64,000 bases of DNA from Cognatishimia sp. 1_MG-2023 (GCF_030548175.1 NZ_JAUORX010000001.1:248001-312000); one strand, 5' to 3'; numbered from the stretch's first letter, positions 17,859-32,157 are shown. The notes: a model not told the origin generated them from the letters alone. Numbers and translations: made by a program.

Positions 17859-19990
17859 TAGTGCGCTCCTCCGCTGAGCGTCATCCAAGTGATCAGAACA
17901 ACGATGCCGATCACCATGGTAAAGGCATAAGTAAAGATGTAGCCGGACTGCGCACGACCCGCGAGCTTGGTGAAGAATGGGATGATCCCCATTGCAACGC
18001 CATTGATGGATCCATCAATCACATCGCCATCACCGCGTTTCCAAAGGAAACGACCAACCCAATTTGCTGGACGCACGAACAAGAAATCAAAGATCTCGTC
18101 AAAGTACCATTTGTTCAGCAAGAACAAATACAAAGGACGCTGTGTTTCAGCCACCTTGCGCGGCATCGACGGATCCCAAATGTAGAACCATAGCGCCATG
18201 ATGAAACCAATCAGCATCGCAATGAACGGGCTGACTTTCACCCACTTTGGAACATCATGTGCGTCATGCATCACGTGGTTGCTTGGGTGCATAAAGATCG
18301 CACCCTGTGGGGCGTCACCGCTTGCAACTTTGGCCATCGCATGATCGTCGCCATGGCTATCTGTCGCGTGATCATCCCCATGCGATGCATCAGCCGCAGC
18401 ATGATCATCCTTCGCATGGTCATCACCGTGGCCATCGTCATGAGATGCCTCAACGTGGTGATCGCCACCTGCAATACCAAAGAACTTGTTCACGTTGTGA
18501 CCAAAGAACGCTTCGTACCAAAGCATACCGGCAAACACCGCACCCAATGACAGTACGCCAAGTGGCACCAACATAACCTTCGGGCTTTCATGTGCGTGAT
18601 CATGCGTATGCTGATCGCCACGCGCCTTGCCATAAAACGTCAAGAACATCAGGCGCCAGCTGTAGAAGCTTGTGAACAAAGCCGCAATAACCAGCATCCA
18701 GAAGGCATAGCCACCTGCAGTACCCGCATAAGCGCTTTCAATCACAGCATCTTTAGACAGGAAGCCCGCGAAACCAATATGTGTCAGCGGAATACCAACA
18801 CCGGTAATCGCAAGCGTACCGATCATCATCGCCCAGAATGTGTACGGCAATTTCTTACGCAAGCCGCCGTAGTTCCGCATGTCTTGTTCGTGGTGCATGC
18901 CATGAATGACAGAGCCCGCGCCCAAGAACAGCATCGCTTTAAAGAACGCGTGTGTGAACAGGTGGAACATCGCAACTGAGTAAACACCAACACCAGCGGC
19001 CACGAACATGTAGCCCAGCTGAGACATGGTTGAATACGCAATCACACGTTTGATGTCGTTTTGAACCAAACCGATGGTCGCCGCCACGAATGCAGTTGTC
19101 GCGCCAAGGAAAGTGATAAACGCTGTCGCTTCCGGAGCGTACTCCATCAACGGCGACATACGGCAAACCAAGAACACTCCAGCCGTAACCATCGTCGCCG
19201 CGTGGATCAGCGCCGAAACGGGTGTCGGGCCTTCCATCGCGTCAGGCAACCAAGTGTGCAAGAACAACTGCGCAGATTTACCCATCGCGCCAATGAACAA
19301 CAAGAATGCCAGCAGGTTCGCCGCGTTCCACTCAGTCCACAAGAAGTGAACAGAGGTCTCTGCCAAAGCAGGTGCTGCCGCAAAGATCACGTCAAACTGG
19401 ATGCTGTCGGTCAGCATGAACAGGCCAAAGATGCCCAATGCAAAACCAAAGTCACCAACACGGTTCACAACAAAGGCTTTGATCGCCGCTGCACCCGCGC
19501 TTGGTTTTTTGTAGTAAAAACCAATCAACAGATACGACGCAACGCCCACGCCTTCCCAACCAAAGAACATCTGAACAAGGTTGTCGGATGTGACAAGCAT
19601 CAGCATCGCAAAGGTAAAGAAGCTTAGGTACGCAAAGAAGCGCGCCTTATAGTTCTGATCTTCGCCAAAGTGGTCGTCATGCGCCATGTAGCCAAAGGAA
19701 TACAGGTGAACCAGCGCCGAAACGGATGTCACAACAATCAACATGATTGATGTCAAACGGTCCAGACGAATGCCCCAGCTGGTATCAAGCGCACCAGACT
19801 GGATGAAATCCAGAATGTGGATGTGCTGCGTTTCTGGCCCGTGGGTTAGGAACACGATCCATGACAGCAAGCAGGCCAAAAACAGCAAACCCGTTGTCAC
19901 ATATTGTGCTGCGGTTTCGCCAATATAGCGCCAACCGAACCCGCCAATAATCGCCCCAACAAGAGGCGCAAAGAGGATGATGGTTTCCAT
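17858..19990 (-). CDS. nuoL: NADH-quinone oxidoreductase subunit L with a His/Asp-rich insert
   Basis: 710-residue membrane subunit of complex I, the most distal proton-pumping module with the long lateral helix. Core stretches include [20 protein letters not shown] (about residues 242-261) and [16 protein letters not shown] (about 316-331). Between two membrane segments, about residues 505-552, lies a hydrophilic loop dense in His and Asp (repeated HGDDHA-like units), plus a shorter HTHDHAH cluster near residue 463. Histidine-rich loops of this kind could bind metal, but no role is known. It begins 6 bp after nuoK and ends in a TAATG junction with nuoM. Confidence 0.97.
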   Translation of the reverse strand: METIILFAPLVGAIIGGFGWRYIGETAAQYVTTGLLFLACLLSWIVFLTHGPETQHIHILDFIQSGALDTSWGIRLDRLTSIMLIVVTSVSALVHLYSFGYMAHDDHFGEDQNYKARFFAYLSFFTFAMLMLVTSDNLVQMFFGWEGVGVASYLLIGFYYKKPSAGAAAIKAFVVNRVGDFGFALGIFGLFMLTDSIQFDVIFAAAPALAETSVHFLWTEWNAANLLAFLLFIGAMGKSAQLFLHTWLPDAMEGPTPVSALIHAATMVTAGVFLVCRMSPLMEYAPEATAFITFLGATTAFVAATIGLVQNDIKRVIAYSTMSQLGYMFVAAGVGVYSVAMFHLFTHAFFKAMLFLGAGSVIHGMHHEQDMRNYGGLRKKLPYTFWAMMIGTLAITGVGIPLTHIGFAGFLSKDAVIESAYAGTAGGYAFWMLVIAALFTSFYSWRLMFLTFYGKARGDQHTHDHAHESPKVMLVPLGVLSLGAVFAGMLWYEAFFGHNVNKFFGIAGGDHHVEASHDDGHGDDHAKDDHAAADASHGDDHATDSHGDDHAMAKVASGDAPQGAIFMHPSNHVMHDAHDVPKWVKVSPFIAMLIGFIMALWFYIWDPSMPRKVAETQRPLYLFLLNKWYFDEIFDFLFVRPANWVGRFLWKRGDGDVIDGSINGVAMGIIPFFTKLAGRAQSGYIFTYAFTMVIGIVVLITWMTLSGGAH

Positions 19991-19996
19991 GCTCGA

Positions 19997-20302
19997 TTAG
20001 CCTTTCATCACGTTGACATCTTCGACCGCGATTGTGCCGCGATTTCTGAAGAAGGACACGAGGATCGCCAAACCAATCGCAGCTTCTGCGGCCGCAACGG
20101 TTAGCACGAACAATGTGAACACTTGCCCAACCAAATCGCCCAAGAAGGACGAGAAAGCCACAAGGTTGATGTTCACCGCCAGCAGCATCAATTCAATCGA
20201 CATCAGCAAAATGATGACGTTCTTCCGGTTCAGGAAGAGGCCAAAAATACCGATAACGAACAATGTCGCCGCGACACTTAGATAATGTTCCAGTCCGATC
20301 AT
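19997..20302 (-). CDS. nuoK: NADH-quinone oxidoreductase subunit K
   Basis: 101-residue membrane subunit of complex I with three helices and the conserved glutamate in [16 protein letters not shown] that belongs to the proton path. An in-frame GTG at 20314 would add four residues, but ATG at 20302 gives the usual MIGLEHYL start and family length. The gene begins four bases after the stop of a 44-codon ORF that separates it from nuoJ. Confidence 0.96.
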   Translation of the reverse strand: MIGLEHYLSVAATLFVIGIFGLFLNRKNVIILLMSIELMLLAVNINLVAFSSFLGDLVGQVFTLFVLTVAAAEAAIGLAILVSFFRNRGTIAVEDVNVMKG

Positions 20303-20306
20303 ACGT

Positions 20307-20441
20307 TCACCCACTGGTCCCAGTTCTTTTTTGTTTCAAATAGCGAAGGACCAAAACAGCGGCCCCCGCCTTTAGCAGCCAAAGTGCAGCAAACCCGCCA
20401 ACTCCGACCGCGCTAAATACACTCTCAAAGAGTTCAAACAT
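20307..20441 (-). CDS. Small predicted membrane protein (44 residues) between nuoJ and nuoK
   Basis: Short reading frame, [10 protein letters not shown] at the start, one hydrophobic helix of about 20 residues ([20 protein letters not shown]) and a basic tail ending KQKRTGTSG. Its ATG shares one base with the nuoJ stop (TGATG) and its TGA lies four bases before the nuoK ATG, so it fills the nuoJ-nuoK gap exactly. This geometry and the membrane-protein profile favour a real gene; I recognise no family. It could be a supernumerary complex I subunit or an assembly helper, which is inference only. Confidence 0.65.
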   Translation of the reverse strand: MFELFESVFSAVGVGGFAALWLLKAGAAVLVLRYLKQKRTGTSG

Positions 20442-21045
20442 CAGAGCCCCTGCCCTGGTTTGATATCTTTCATTTCCATCGATGCCGCAGGATCACGCCA
20501 CATCTGTGTCAGAACGTTCTGACGCTTGATGTCGCGACGATGACGGATTGTCAGAACAATCGCACCGATCATGGCCACTAGCAGGATCAGACCCGCCAGT
20601 TGGAACAATAGGAAATATTGGTCATAAATGATCAGCCCCAAAGCCGAAGTGTTATCAACACCCTCAGGTGCCACCGCGGCGCGCAGTGACTGCGCTTGCT
20701 CTGCTTCTTCCCAAGCGCCAAACGCTAGGCCAAATTGCATCAGCAAAACCACACCGATCAAAATCGCGATTGGCAAGTATTGTGCCATTCCCGCCTTTAA
20801 TTGGGCAAAGTCCACGTCCAGCATCATGACGACAAACAGGAACAAAACCGCGACTGCACCGACATATACAATGATCAGCAACATCGCGACAAATTCTGCG
20901 CCCAGCAGAACAAACAAACCAGCAGAGCTGATAAAAGACAAAATCAGCCAAAGAACCGAATGAACCGGGTTCTTACTGACCACGGTGAATAGCCCGCCCG
21001 CGATCACACAGATCGCAAACAGATAGAATGCAAGCGCCGCTATGG

Positions 21046-21049
<4 letters not shown>
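20441..21049 (-). CDS. nuoJ: NADH-quinone oxidoreductase subunit J
   Basis: 202-residue membrane subunit of complex I with five helices and the mobile third helix region ([20 protein letters not shown], about residues 61-80). A longer hydrophilic loop follows ([20 protein letters not shown]) before the last helices and a soluble tail ending [10 protein letters not shown]. The start overlaps the stop of the carboxymuconolactone-decarboxylase-like gene by four bases (ATGA), and the stop overlaps the next small ORF. Confidence 0.96.
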
Positions 21050-22983
<1,934 letters not shown>

Positions 22984-22989
22984 AGGTCC

Positions 22990-23403
22990 TCACACCGTGG
23001 GTATTCTATTTTCTTCGCAGTTCGAAACCGTGACTTCAGCGTCAATGGTCTTCAAACCACGGGGCAGAGATGACGAGATGGTGTAAACAGCATCCCCCCG
23101 CCAAATTCCACCCTGAAATTCGATAGTTGTCCGCAGATGACGCGCAAATCCGTAACCCCGGATTAACGTGTATTGCGCTGCCGCACATTCGGCATAAGCA
23201 CTTACATCTGCTTCATTTCTTGCATCACGCATCTCTACGTGAAAATTCACCAAATCTCCGTCCAACAAGTCCGTAGAAATGCCGTCGTAGGTTGGTGCAA
23301 ACTCGTTTTCGCCACGGGAAACAGCATCCTCTTGCATGGCACAGGCCGACAGACCGGCGGAAACCGCCAGCACTGTCACAGCATGTTGCAAGAAAAGACG
23401 CAT
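22990..23403 (-). CDS. Predicted lipoprotein of unknown function between nuoG and nuoH
   Basis: 137-residue protein with a lipoprotein signal: hydrophobic N-terminus and lipobox LSAC with Cys21. The mature part contains two further pairs of cysteines (CAAAQYTLIRGYGFARHLRT; VSNCEENR) and short beta-like stretches. No family recognised with confidence. Similar short lipoproteins of this layout occur widely in Rhodobacteraceae. It sits 6 bp after nuoG and 6 bp before nuoH on the same strand, so it is cotranscribed with complex I although it should face the periplasm. Confidence 0.8.
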   Translation of the reverse strand: MRLFLQHAVTVLAVSAGLSACAMQEDAVSRGENEFAPTYDGISTDLLDGDLVNFHVEMRDARNEADVSAYAECAAAQYTLIRGYGFARHLRTTIEFQGGIWRGDAVYTISSSLPRGLKTIDAEVTVSNCEENRIPTV

Positions 23404-23409
23404 ATTCCG

Positions 23410-25428
23410 TTACTCCGCCGCGATTTTCTGTTCGCCGCGTGCTTTCGCATTCGCCGAAAGTTCTGCCATCAGCTCGCTTGCGCGGGCAATTGGGTTTGTC
23501 AGGTAGAAATCAGAAACCGCATTGCGGAAATCTGCTGTGCCAAGGCTATCAACCTCAACCGCTTGCCATTCGTTTTCAACAACCTGATCAACCTTCGCCA
23601 GGTGCGGCACCGCTTTGATCATTGCTGTACGCAATTGCGCCAAGCTATCAAATGGCAGCGCTTCACCCAATTCTGCGGACAAGGCCCGCAAGATCGCCCA
23701 GTTTTCTTTCGCTTCACCCGGCGCAAAGTTTGCACGCATCGCCAACTGTGGGCGGCCTTCGGTGTTCACGAACAAACCGTTTTCTTCGGTGTATGCTGCC
23801 GCTGGTAAAATCACATCCGCACGATGCGCACCACGGTCGCCATGCGATCCTTGGTAAATCACAAATGCACCGGCATCGATGTCAACTTCGTCGGCACCCA
23901 TGTTGTAAACAACTTCGGCACCCTCGATTGCTGCGTTCAGACCACCTTCGGTCACCGCACCAACATCCATCGCACCCACACGGCCAGCGGCTGTGTGCAG
24001 AACCATGAATTTGCTCTCAGTCATTTCCGCGAACTGCTGCGCATGCGCCAGAACAGAAAGACCATCTGCCTCACGCAAAGCGCCCTGCCCAACAATAACC
24101 AACGTATCTTTGCCAAGCGCGTCTTTTGTATTCGGGCCCAACAGACCTTTCAACGCAGCGCGATCGGCGCCGATGTGGAAATACTCATAGGATAGGTCAA
24201 GCTTTTCGCCGACCACACCAATCTTGGCACCGTTCAACCACGCCTTACGCAGGCGCGCATTCAAAACAGGTGCTTCGACTTCTGGGTTGGTACCGATCAA
24301 CATGATCGCCTTGGCGCTATCAATATCTTCGATAGACGCAGTCCCCACATAACCAGAGCGATTGCCAATCGGCAGACGCGCGTTATCTGTGCGGCATTCA
24401 ACCTTGCCACCCAAACCAGTGATCATTGCGTTCAAGGCAAAGGCTGCTTCGGTTGAAGCCAAATCGCCAACCAAGCCAGCAACTTTTTTACCCTTCATTG
24501 CCTCTGCCGCTTTGCTTAGGGCTTCACCCCAAGTTGCTGCACGCAGTTTACCGTTCTCACGCACATAAGGGCGATCCAAACGCTGACGGCGCAGGCCATC
24601 CCAAACAAAACGTGTTTTGTCGGAAATCCACTCTTCGTTCACACCATCATGGTTACGCGGCAAAATCCGCATCACTTCACGGCCTTTGGTATCCACACGA
24701 ATGTTGGACCCCAAGGCATCCATGACGTCGATGGTTTCTGTCTTGGTCAATTCCCAAGGACGCGCCGTAAACGCATATGGCTTTGATGTCAGAGCGCCAA
24801 CGGGGCACAAATCAATGATGTTGCCCTGTAGGTTGCTGTCCAAAGTTTCGTTCAGGTAGCTCGTGATCTCAGAGTCTTCGCCACGACCGGTTTGGCCCAT
24901 CTGCGTGATACCCGCGACCTCGGTCGTGAAACGCACGCAACGTGTGCAAGAAATACAGCGTGTCATTGTGGTCGCAACAAGTGGACCCAAATCCAGATCT
25001 TCAACCGCACGCTTTGCTTCTTTGAAACGAGAGCCAGACAGACCATACGCAACCGCTTGGTCTTGCAAGTCACATTCACCACCTTGGTCGCAAATTGGGC
25101 AATCCAACGGGTGGTTGATCAGCAAGAATTCCATCACGCCTTCGCGTGCTTTCTTAACCATCGGCGAGTTTGTTTTCACGACTGGAGGCTGGCCTTCTGG
25201 GCCAGGACGTAAATCGCGTACCTGCATCGCGCAAGATGCCGCAGGTTTTGGAGGGCCGCCAACGACCTCGACCAAACACATGCGACAGTTGCCCGCGATG
25301 GACAAACGCTCATGGTAGCAGAAACGTGGAACTTCAATCCCGGCTTGCTCACAAGCCTGGATCAGCGTCATCGCGCCGTCCACTTCTACTTCTTTCTCGT
25401 CGATGATGATCTTGCGTAGGTCAGACAT
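23410..25428 (-). CDS. nuoG: NADH-quinone oxidoreductase subunit G
   Basis: 672-residue iron-sulfur subunit of the electron-input module. The N-terminus has a [2Fe-2S] ferredoxin domain ([15 protein letters not shown]), then the His/Cys ligand stretch [18 protein letters not shown] (about 105-122) for N5, [11 protein letters not shown] for N4, and a molybdopterin-oxidoreductase-like remainder without cofactor. A TTG two codons upstream (25434) would overlap the previous stop; ATG at 25428, two bases after that stop, is the better start. Ends with [10 protein letters not shown]. Confidence 0.97.
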   Translation of the reverse strand: MSDLRKIIIDEKEVEVDGAMTLIQACEQAGIEVPRFCYHERLSIAGNCRMCLVEVVGGPPKPAASCAMQVRDLRPGPEGQPPVVKTNSPMVKKAREGVMEFLLINHPLDCPICDQGGECDLQDQAVAYGLSGSRFKEAKRAVEDLDLGPLVATTMTRCISCTRCVRFTTEVAGITQMGQTGRGEDSEITSYLNETLDSNLQGNIIDLCPVGALTSKPYAFTARPWELTKTETIDVMDALGSNIRVDTKGREVMRILPRNHDGVNEEWISDKTRFVWDGLRRQRLDRPYVRENGKLRAATWGEALSKAAEAMKGKKVAGLVGDLASTEAAFALNAMITGLGGKVECRTDNARLPIGNRSGYVGTASIEDIDSAKAIMLIGTNPEVEAPVLNARLRKAWLNGAKIGVVGEKLDLSYEYFHIGADRAALKGLLGPNTKDALGKDTLVIVGQGALREADGLSVLAHAQQFAEMTESKFMVLHTAAGRVGAMDVGAVTEGGLNAAIEGAEVVYNMGADEVDIDAGAFVIYQGSHGDRGAHRADVILPAAAYTEENGLFVNTEGRPQLAMRANFAPGEAKENWAILRALSAELGEALPFDSLAQLRTAMIKAVPHLAKVDQVVENEWQAVEVDSLGTADFRNAVSDFYLTNPIARASELMAELSANAKARGEQKIAAE

Positions 25429-25430
25429 AT

Positions 25431-25823
25431 TCAATTGGCCCTTAACAGCGCGCCGATCTGGCTGGATTTCTTGATTTCTGCAAGCCCAAGCGTGCAGTAA
25501 CTACTCGGGTCGCTTAGATCGACCCCATTTGCTTTTAGATATGCCTCACCGCGACGGCGCAGTTCGGCTTTGTTCGCGTCGCTTTTGCGAAAGGTATCAA
25601 TCTCTGCCTTGGAATACCCAAGGGATTTCGCTTCGTTCTGAATGTCGTTGATGTAGCCAAGCGCCCGGATCATCCGCGCCGAAATGGTTGGGCACGTCTT
25701 GCGGATCTCATCCGCAATACCAACCCAAAGCAATCCGTCAGTGACGCTCTCAACCTTTTCCAAAGGTTGCTTCGCCTCGGCCACACCAGCTGCCATTACC
25801 AAAGCCAAAACCATCATACGCAT
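25431..25823 (-). CDS. DUF5333 family secreted protein in the nuo operon
   Basis: 130-residue protein with a cleavable-looking signal peptide ([17 protein letters not shown], cut near residue 17) and a helical mature part with two cysteines (KTCPTIS; SYCTLG) that could form a disulfide in the periplasm. The pattern fits the Rhodobacteraceae family DUF5333, whose function is unknown. A strong Shine-Dalgarno AAGGAG precedes the ATG. It is followed two bases later by nuoG. Upstream, 25824-25980 holds no gene; an AGGGC/GCCCT hairpin lies near 25848-25868. Confidence 0.8.
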   Translation of the reverse strand: MRMMVLALVMAAGVAEAKQPLEKVESVTDGLLWVGIADEIRKTCPTISARMIRALGYINDIQNEAKSLGYSKAEIDTFRKSDANKAELRRRGEAYLKANGVDLSDPSSYCTLGLAEIKKSSQIGALLRAN

Positions 25824-25980
25824 GTCTTATCTCCTTCCATGCCAAAGAGGGCTACGAAATCGCGCCCTGTCTGGCTTAGATCAAGAGAATGCCCCATTGA
25901 TATGCAATAACACGCACCATTTTCGGCGTTGTTTTGCTGATCAACAACAAGGCCTTGGCCCAGATATGCCTTTTGGCGCA

Positions 25981-26316
25981 TCACGGTTTGCAAACCCCTT
26001 CAACGAACAACTTGTCGCCATCAATCCGTGGCTCGTCTTCTGGGCCATGCGCCCATGCAATTACGGATGTACCGTATTGCTGAATGCAATATTCCGTACC
26101 GCCATATAGCGCCGCTTCGCGTGCGCCATCCAAAGTGGCCGACGCAGGTGCAACAGAGACAATAAACTTGGAACGATCTTCTTTGCTGACTTTGCTCGCC
26201 TTGATCCGGAACCGCTGTTCGTCAAAGCGCAGGCCAGTGTCTTTTTTCAGACGGCCACAGGCAGACACAGCAACCGCTGCGACAAGCAAAACTAAAATCG
26301 TTCCACGCATCATCAT
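25981..26316 (-). CDS. Predicted small lipoprotein between nuoF and DUF5333 gene
   Basis: 111-residue protein with hydrophobic N-terminus and lipobox VSAC (Cys20 when counted from the first of three Met codons). The mature part is basic at first (GRLKKDTGLRFDEQRFRIK) and contains two later cysteines (TEYCIQQYG; VEGVCKP) likely to pair. Three consecutive ATG codons overlap the nuoF stop (TGATGATGATG), so the exact start is open. The reading frame continues upstream inside nuoF, but no start there is supported. No family recognised with certainty. Confidence 0.78.
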   Translation of the reverse strand: MMMRGTILVLLVAAVAVSACGRLKKDTGLRFDEQRFRIKASKVSKEDRSKFIVSVAPASATLDGAREAALYGGTEYCIQQYGTSVIAWAHGPEDEPRIDGDKLFVEGVCKP

Positions 26317-27614
26317 CACTCCGCCGCCATCGCGCCCATACGGCCCGTTTTCTGTGCTTTGATGCGATCTTCGATTTCTTCGCGGAAGTTGCGGATCAAG
26401 CCCTGAATAGGCCACGCCGCTGCATCGCCCAAGGCACAAATCGTGTGGCCTTCAACCTGCTTGGTCACATCCCATAGCATGTCGATCTCTTCCAGCTCGG
26501 CCTCGCCGCGCACCAAACGATCCATAACGCGCATCATCCAACCAGTACCTTCACGGCACGGCGTACACTGACCACAGCTCTCGTGTTTGTAGAACTTCGC
26601 AAGACGCCAGATTGCTTTGATGATGTCGGTGTTTTTGTCCATGACAATCACCGCCGCTGTCCCCAGGCCAGAACCCAGATCATTACGCAGGTAATCAAAA
26701 TCCATAACCGCATCGCGCATGTTTTCACCACGCACACATGGAACAGACGAACCACCCGGAATAACAGCCAGCAGATTGTCCCAGCCACCGCGAATACCGC
26801 CGCAATGCTTTTCAATCAGCTCTTCGAACGAAATCGACATCGCCTCTTCAACAACACATGGGTTGTTCACATGACCAGAGATACCAAACAACTTGGTACC
26901 CGCGTTATTCGCGCGACCAAAGCCTGTAAACCAATCTGCGCCACGGCGCAGGATCGTTGGCACAACAGCAATCGATTCCACGTTGTTCACAGTGGTTGGG
27001 CAACCATAAAGACCGGCCCCAGCTGGGAACGGCGGCTTCATACGCGGCATGCCTTTTTTGCCTTCTAGGCTTTCCAGCAATGCGGTTTCTTCACCACAGA
27101 TATAGGCACCTGCCCCGTGATGCAGGAACAGATCAAAGTCCCAGCCAGAGCCAGCAGCGTTTTTACCTAACATGCCAGCGTCATAGGCTTCGTCAATCGC
27201 CGCCTGCAACGCTTCACGTTCACGGATAAACTCGCCGCGGATATAGATATAAGCCGTATGCGCATTCATCGCGAAAGACGCGATCAACGCCCCCTCGATC
27301 AATGTATGCGGATCATGGCGCATGATCTCGCGGTCTTTACATGTACCCGGCTCGGATTCATCGGCGTTGATCACCAGATAGGATGGGCGACCATCACTTT
27401 CTTTCGGCATGAACGACCATTTCAAACCAGTTGGGAAACCCGCGCCGCCACGCCCACGCAGGCCAGAGGCCTTCATCGTGTCGATGATCCAATCGCGACC
27501 CTTTTGGATAATGCCGGCTGTCCCATCCCAATGGCCACGCTGCTGCGCGCCCTTAAGCGTACGCTCGTGCATACCGTAAAGGTTGGTAAAGATACGGTCC
27601 TGATCCTTGAGCAT
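26316..27614 (-). CDS. nuoF: NADH-quinone oxidoreductase subunit F
   Basis: 432-residue flavoprotein subunit that takes hydride from NADH onto FMN. Motifs: [10 protein letters not shown] (NADH/FMN site, about residues 54-63), [20 protein letters not shown] (about 168-187), and the N3 cluster ligands [10 protein letters not shown] (about 346-355) with a later Cys. It starts 6 bp after the DUF5337 gene and overlaps the following lipoprotein gene (TGATG). Confidence 0.97.
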   Translation of the reverse strand: MLKDQDRIFTNLYGMHERTLKGAQQRGHWDGTAGIIQKGRDWIIDTMKASGLRGRGGAGFPTGLKWSFMPKESDGRPSYLVINADESEPGTCKDREIMRHDPHTLIEGALIASFAMNAHTAYIYIRGEFIREREALQAAIDEAYDAGMLGKNAAGSGWDFDLFLHHGAGAYICGEETALLESLEGKKGMPRMKPPFPAGAGLYGCPTTVNNVESIAVVPTILRRGADWFTGFGRANNAGTKLFGISGHVNNPCVVEEAMSISFEELIEKHCGGIRGGWDNLLAVIPGGSSVPCVRGENMRDAVMDFDYLRNDLGSGLGTAAVIVMDKNTDIIKAIWRLAKFYKHESCGQCTPCREGTGWMMRVMDRLVRGEAELEEIDMLWDVTKQVEGHTICALGDAAAWPIQGLIRNFREEIEDRIKAQKTGRMGAMAAE

Positions 27615-27620
27615 CCCGTT

Positions 27621-27848
27621 TTACCCTTCTGTTGCCTGACGCGCGCGCCAGATCATAAATACGTTCACCAGCGCCCAAATCAGCGCCGCCAAAGCAGCAA
27701 AATCAAACAAGAGCGCATATCGCCCAGGTAGTCCAATCTGCTGTCCAATCACTTGAATGAGCATCCAGACAATCAACGTGCCAGCAATCACAAGGCTGAC
27801 CAATCGGCTTTGCTTTGCCAAACGTTGTTCTTTCTGCTCATCCATCAT
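27621..27848 (-). CDS. DUF5337 family small membrane protein between nuoE and nuoF
   Basis: 75-residue protein with a charged N-terminus (MMDEQKEQRLAKQSR), two hydrophobic helices (about residues 16-36 and 44-66) and a short basic tail. This matches the Rhodobacteraceae family DUF5337, of unknown function. It starts three bases after the nuoE stop and ends six bases before nuoF. Its constant place next to the NADH-input genes suggests a link to complex I, but no evidence of direct binding is available. Confidence 0.82.
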   Translation of the reverse strand: MMDEQKEQRLAKQSRLVSLVIAGTLIVWMLIQVIGQQIGLPGRYALLFDFAALAALIWALVNVFMIWRARQATEG

Positions 27849-27851
27849 TCA

Positions 27852-29072
27852 TCAATCCTCGTAAACGCCGCCTTTTTTGACGCGTTTCGAGAAGTCCGTT
27901 TCTTCGCCAGCCGCCAGCTTTTTCGCCTGTTCGATCCAACCATCGCGTTCAATACGACCTTTGAATGTCAACCGGCTATCAACCCAAGCGACTTCTTCCG
28001 CACCCCAAGCTGCAACTTGATCAAAGTGGAAAAAGCCCAACTCGTTCAATGTTTGCTCAAGCTTCGGTCCAACACCTTTCAGCTGCTTCAAGTCATCCGC
28101 CCCACCGTCGCGCGCCGCGCTTAGTGTTTCTGGTGCTTTCTCAGCTGCTGGTGCAGCCGCTTCGACCTTCTTAGCCGCAGCCTTTTTAGGCGCTGTTCTC
28201 TTAGCGTCCGCTTTAGGCTCTGCTTTCTTAGCAGGCGCCTTCTTTGCCGGCGCTTTCGCCTTAGCTGCCTTCTTCGCCTCTTCCGCCTGCTTCACAGCAG
28301 GTTTCGCAGGTGCAGGTGCAGCTGGCGTCGGCTCTGCCGCAGCACGACCAGCCACAACACCGTCTTTACCAATCCAAGGCGCGCTCAATGGAACTTCGGT
28401 GCCATCAATACGTTTGATTGTGTCACCAATATCCGTCGCCAGTTGTGCCGACGCGTTATACTGCGTCTTACCTGAATCATATTCTGTCAGCGAAGTCAGA
28501 CCCGACAAAGGCTCTGCCGCATACCGACCATTCTGTGGGCCTGGAACCGGAACCGCACCCGCCGCCATCTCATCCAGCATCTTCGCGAAGCCTTCAGCAG
28601 TCAGATCTTCGTAAAAATCTTTGCCGATTTGCGCCATCGGAGCATTCGTACATGCGCCCAAGCACTCAACTTCTTCCCAGCTGAACTTACCATCTGTGGA
28701 TAGCTCATGCGGATTCGCCGCGATCTTTTCTTTGCAAACCGCAATCAGATCTTCCGCACCACAGATCATGCAAGACAACGTCCCGCAAATCTGGATATGC
28801 GCAACAGAACCAACAGGTTGCATCTGGAACATAAAGTAGAAAGAGGTCACCTCAAGCACACGAATATATGCCATGCCCAGCATGTCTGCGATATATTCAA
28901 TCGCCGGCTTGGTCACCCAGCCTTCTTGCTCCTGCGCGCGCCACAACAGCGGGATCACAGCAGAGGCCTGACGGCCTTCTGGAAACTTCGTCATCTGCGC
29001 CTCGGCCCAAGCTTGGTTAGCTGGGGTAAACGCAAAACTCTCGGGTTGGTCGTGATAAAGACGGCGCAGCAT
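27852..29072 (-). CDS. nuoE: NADH-quinone oxidoreductase subunit E with long C-terminal extension
   Basis: 406 residues, much longer than the roughly 170-240 of standard NuoE. Residues 1-165 are the thioredoxin-like [2Fe-2S] (N1a) domain with ligands C96, C101, C137 and C141. Residues about 165-245 are a spacer, about 245-320 a Lys/Ala/Pro-rich linker, and about 323-390 a helix-hairpin-helix-like domain ([38 protein letters not shown]). The same end domain is known from extended ribosomal protein L21 of alphaproteobacteria. The start overlaps the nuoD stop (TAATG). Confidence 0.95.
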   Translation of the reverse strand: MLRRLYHDQPESFAFTPANQAWAEAQMTKFPEGRQASAVIPLLWRAQEQEGWVTKPAIEYIADMLGMAYIRVLEVTSFYFMFQMQPVGSVAHIQICGTLSCMICGAEDLIAVCKEKIAANPHELSTDGKFSWEEVECLGACTNAPMAQIGKDFYEDLTAEGFAKMLDEMAAGAVPVPGPQNGRYAAEPLSGLTSLTEYDSGKTQYNASAQLATDIGDTIKRIDGTEVPLSAPWIGKDGVVAGRAAAEPTPAAPAPAKPAVKQAEEAKKAAKAKAPAKKAPAKKAEPKADAKRTAPKKAAAKKVEAAAPAAEKAPETLSAARDGGADDLKQLKGVGPKLEQTLNELGFFHFDQVAAWGAEEVAWVDSRLTFKGRIERDGWIEQAKKLAAGEETDFSKRVKKGGVYED

Positions 29073-30286
29073 TAGCGGTCAATCTCCCCAAACACGATAT
29101 CCATCGTACCAATAATCGCAGCAACGTCAGCCAACTGGTGGCCCTTTGCCAATGTGTCCATAGCTTGCAAATGCGCATAGCCCGGCGCCCGAATTTTCGA
29201 ACGGTATGGTTTGTTGGTGCCATCAGCCACCAAGTACACACCAAACTCGCCTTTCGGTGCCTCAACCGCCGCATAAACTTCACCTGCAGGCACGTGGAAG
29301 CCTTCGGTGTATAGTTTAAAGTGGTGGATCAAGCTCTCCATAGAGGTCTTCATCTCGCCACGCTTTGGTGGGGTCATCTTACCGCGCGCCATGACATCAC
29401 CTGTCGCCTCGCGCAGTTTCACAATCGCTTGACGGATAATCGAAACCGACTGACGCATTTCTTCCATGCGCATCAGGTAACGGTCATAGCAGTCGCCGTT
29501 CTTACCAACAGGCACTTGGAAATCGAACTCGTCATAGCATTCATATGGCTGCGCACGACGCAGATCCCATGCCAAACCAGCTGACCGCGCCATAACGCCA
29601 GTAAAGCCGAACTGCATGACCATCTCTTCGTCCACGACGCCAATATCAACGTTACGCTGTTTGAAAACACGGTTTTCCGTCAGCAAACCGTCAATGTCCG
29701 CCATTTTCTCAGGAAAGGTCAGCGCCCATTCTTCGATGTCATCCAGCAAGGCATCAGGCAAATCCTGATGCACACCACCCGGACGGAAATACGCCGCGTG
29801 CAAACGTGCGCCACAGGCACGTTCGTAAAAGATCATCAGCTTTTCGCGTTCTTCAAAACCCCAAAGCGGTGGTGTCAGTGCACCAACGTCCATCGCTTGT
29901 GTGGTCACGTTCATCAAGTGGTTCAGCACGCGGCCGATCTCACAGAACAAAACGCGGATCAAAGAGCCACGGCGCGGCACAACCGTGCCTGTCAGCTTTT
30001 CAATCGCCAAGCACCAAGCATGTTCTTGGTTCATCGGCGCAACGTAATCCAACCGGTCAAAATACGGCAGGTTCTGCAAATAGGTCCGGCTTTCCATGAG
30101 CTTTTCAGTCCCACGGTGCAACAGACCAACATGCGGGTCACAACGCTCAACAATCTCACCGTCTAGCTCCAGAACCAGACGTAGAACCCCGTGCGCCGCA
30201 GGGTGCTGCGGGCCGAAGTTCAAATTGAAGTTACGGATTTTCTGTTCGCCAGTTTGGGCGTCTTCGAAACCTTTGGAGCCGTCCAT
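29072..30286 (-). CDS. nuoD: NADH-quinone oxidoreductase subunit D
   Basis: 404-residue 49-kDa-type subunit of complex I that forms the quinone-binding site with NuoB. It is the separate form, not the NuoCD fusion. Visible: [20 protein letters not shown] (about 23-42), [14 protein letters not shown] (about 56-69) and the C-terminus DIVFGEIDR. The ATG overlaps the stop of a 38-codon ORF (TAATG), and its own stop overlaps nuoE. Confidence 0.97.
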   Translation of the reverse strand: MDGSKGFEDAQTGEQKIRNFNLNFGPQHPAAHGVLRLVLELDGEIVERCDPHVGLLHRGTEKLMESRTYLQNLPYFDRLDYVAPMNQEHAWCLAIEKLTGTVVPRRGSLIRVLFCEIGRVLNHLMNVTTQAMDVGALTPPLWGFEEREKLMIFYERACGARLHAAYFRPGGVHQDLPDALLDDIEEWALTFPEKMADIDGLLTENRVFKQRNVDIGVVDEEMVMQFGFTGVMARSAGLAWDLRRAQPYECYDEFDFQVPVGKNGDCYDRYLMRMEEMRQSVSIIRQAIVKLREATGDVMARGKMTPPKRGEMKTSMESLIHHFKLYTEGFHVPAGEVYAAVEAPKGEFGVYLVADGTNKPYRSKIRAPGYAHLQAMDTLAKGHQLADVAAIIGTMDIVFGEIDR

Positions 30287-30401
30287 TATTTGGCCTCCTT
30301 ACGGGCACGCGCCTTCACTTTGACTTTCTTAGGCTCAGGCATTGCCATCACGGCAACCACAGCCAAAGCAGCCATCAAAACGATCTCAGTCAGAAACGGC
30401 A

Positions 30402-30402
<1 letters not shown>
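30286..30402 (-). CDS. Small predicted membrane protein (38 residues) between nuoC and nuoD
   Basis: Short frame with one hydrophobic segment of about 18 residues ([18 protein letters not shown]) followed by a strongly basic tail ([15 protein letters not shown]). The ATG shares a base with the nuoC stop (TGATG) and the stop shares a base with the nuoD start (TAATG), so both boundaries are locked to neighbours. AAGGAGG near its end also serves as the Shine-Dalgarno of nuoD. I recognise no family. An inner-membrane single-span protein with a cytoplasmic basic tail is the simplest reading. Confidence 0.65.
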
Positions 30403-31893
<1,491 letters not shown>

Positions 31894-31954
31894 GTGGTGG
31901 CTCCTTTCATGCGGACAAAATCCCGCAGTCAGATGGCTTTATTGATCAGAATGG

Positions 31955-31983
31955 GGTTTACCCCTGCCCCAAGGTGGGGTCAA
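31955..31983 (-). promoter_or_regulatory. nuoA: Candidate promoter of the nuo operon
   Basis: On the minus strand TTGACC (31983-31978) and TAAACC (31960-31955) are 17 bp apart, about 60 bp before the nuoA start. The -35 is good and the -10 poor, so this is only a candidate. Confidence 0.35.
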
Positions 31984-32141
31984 CCAAATCTGGCTATATT
32001 CGAACTCTTTTGCTGGAACGGTTAGCAAACCTACAATAGCCCCTGTGAAAATTGTGTGTTGAGCCATTACGCCGCAGCCAAATTAGGCAAGATTCTTAAA
32101 AAAACTTTAACGAATTTTTCGGCCGTGAAACAAATTGCACG

Positions 32142-32157
32142 GCGTGATGCATCACGC
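32142..32157. promoter_or_regulatory. Perfect 16-bp palindrome, possible operator upstream of nuo
   Basis: GCGTGATGCATCACGC reads the same on both strands. It lies about 250 bp upstream of nuoA and 100 bp after liuC. Size and symmetry suit a dimeric repressor or activator; the regulator is unknown. Confidence 0.4.

Noticed and set aside
19061-19627. 188-codon plus-strand frame inside nuoL
   Set aside because: Antisense shadow of a certain gene with shadow-type composition.
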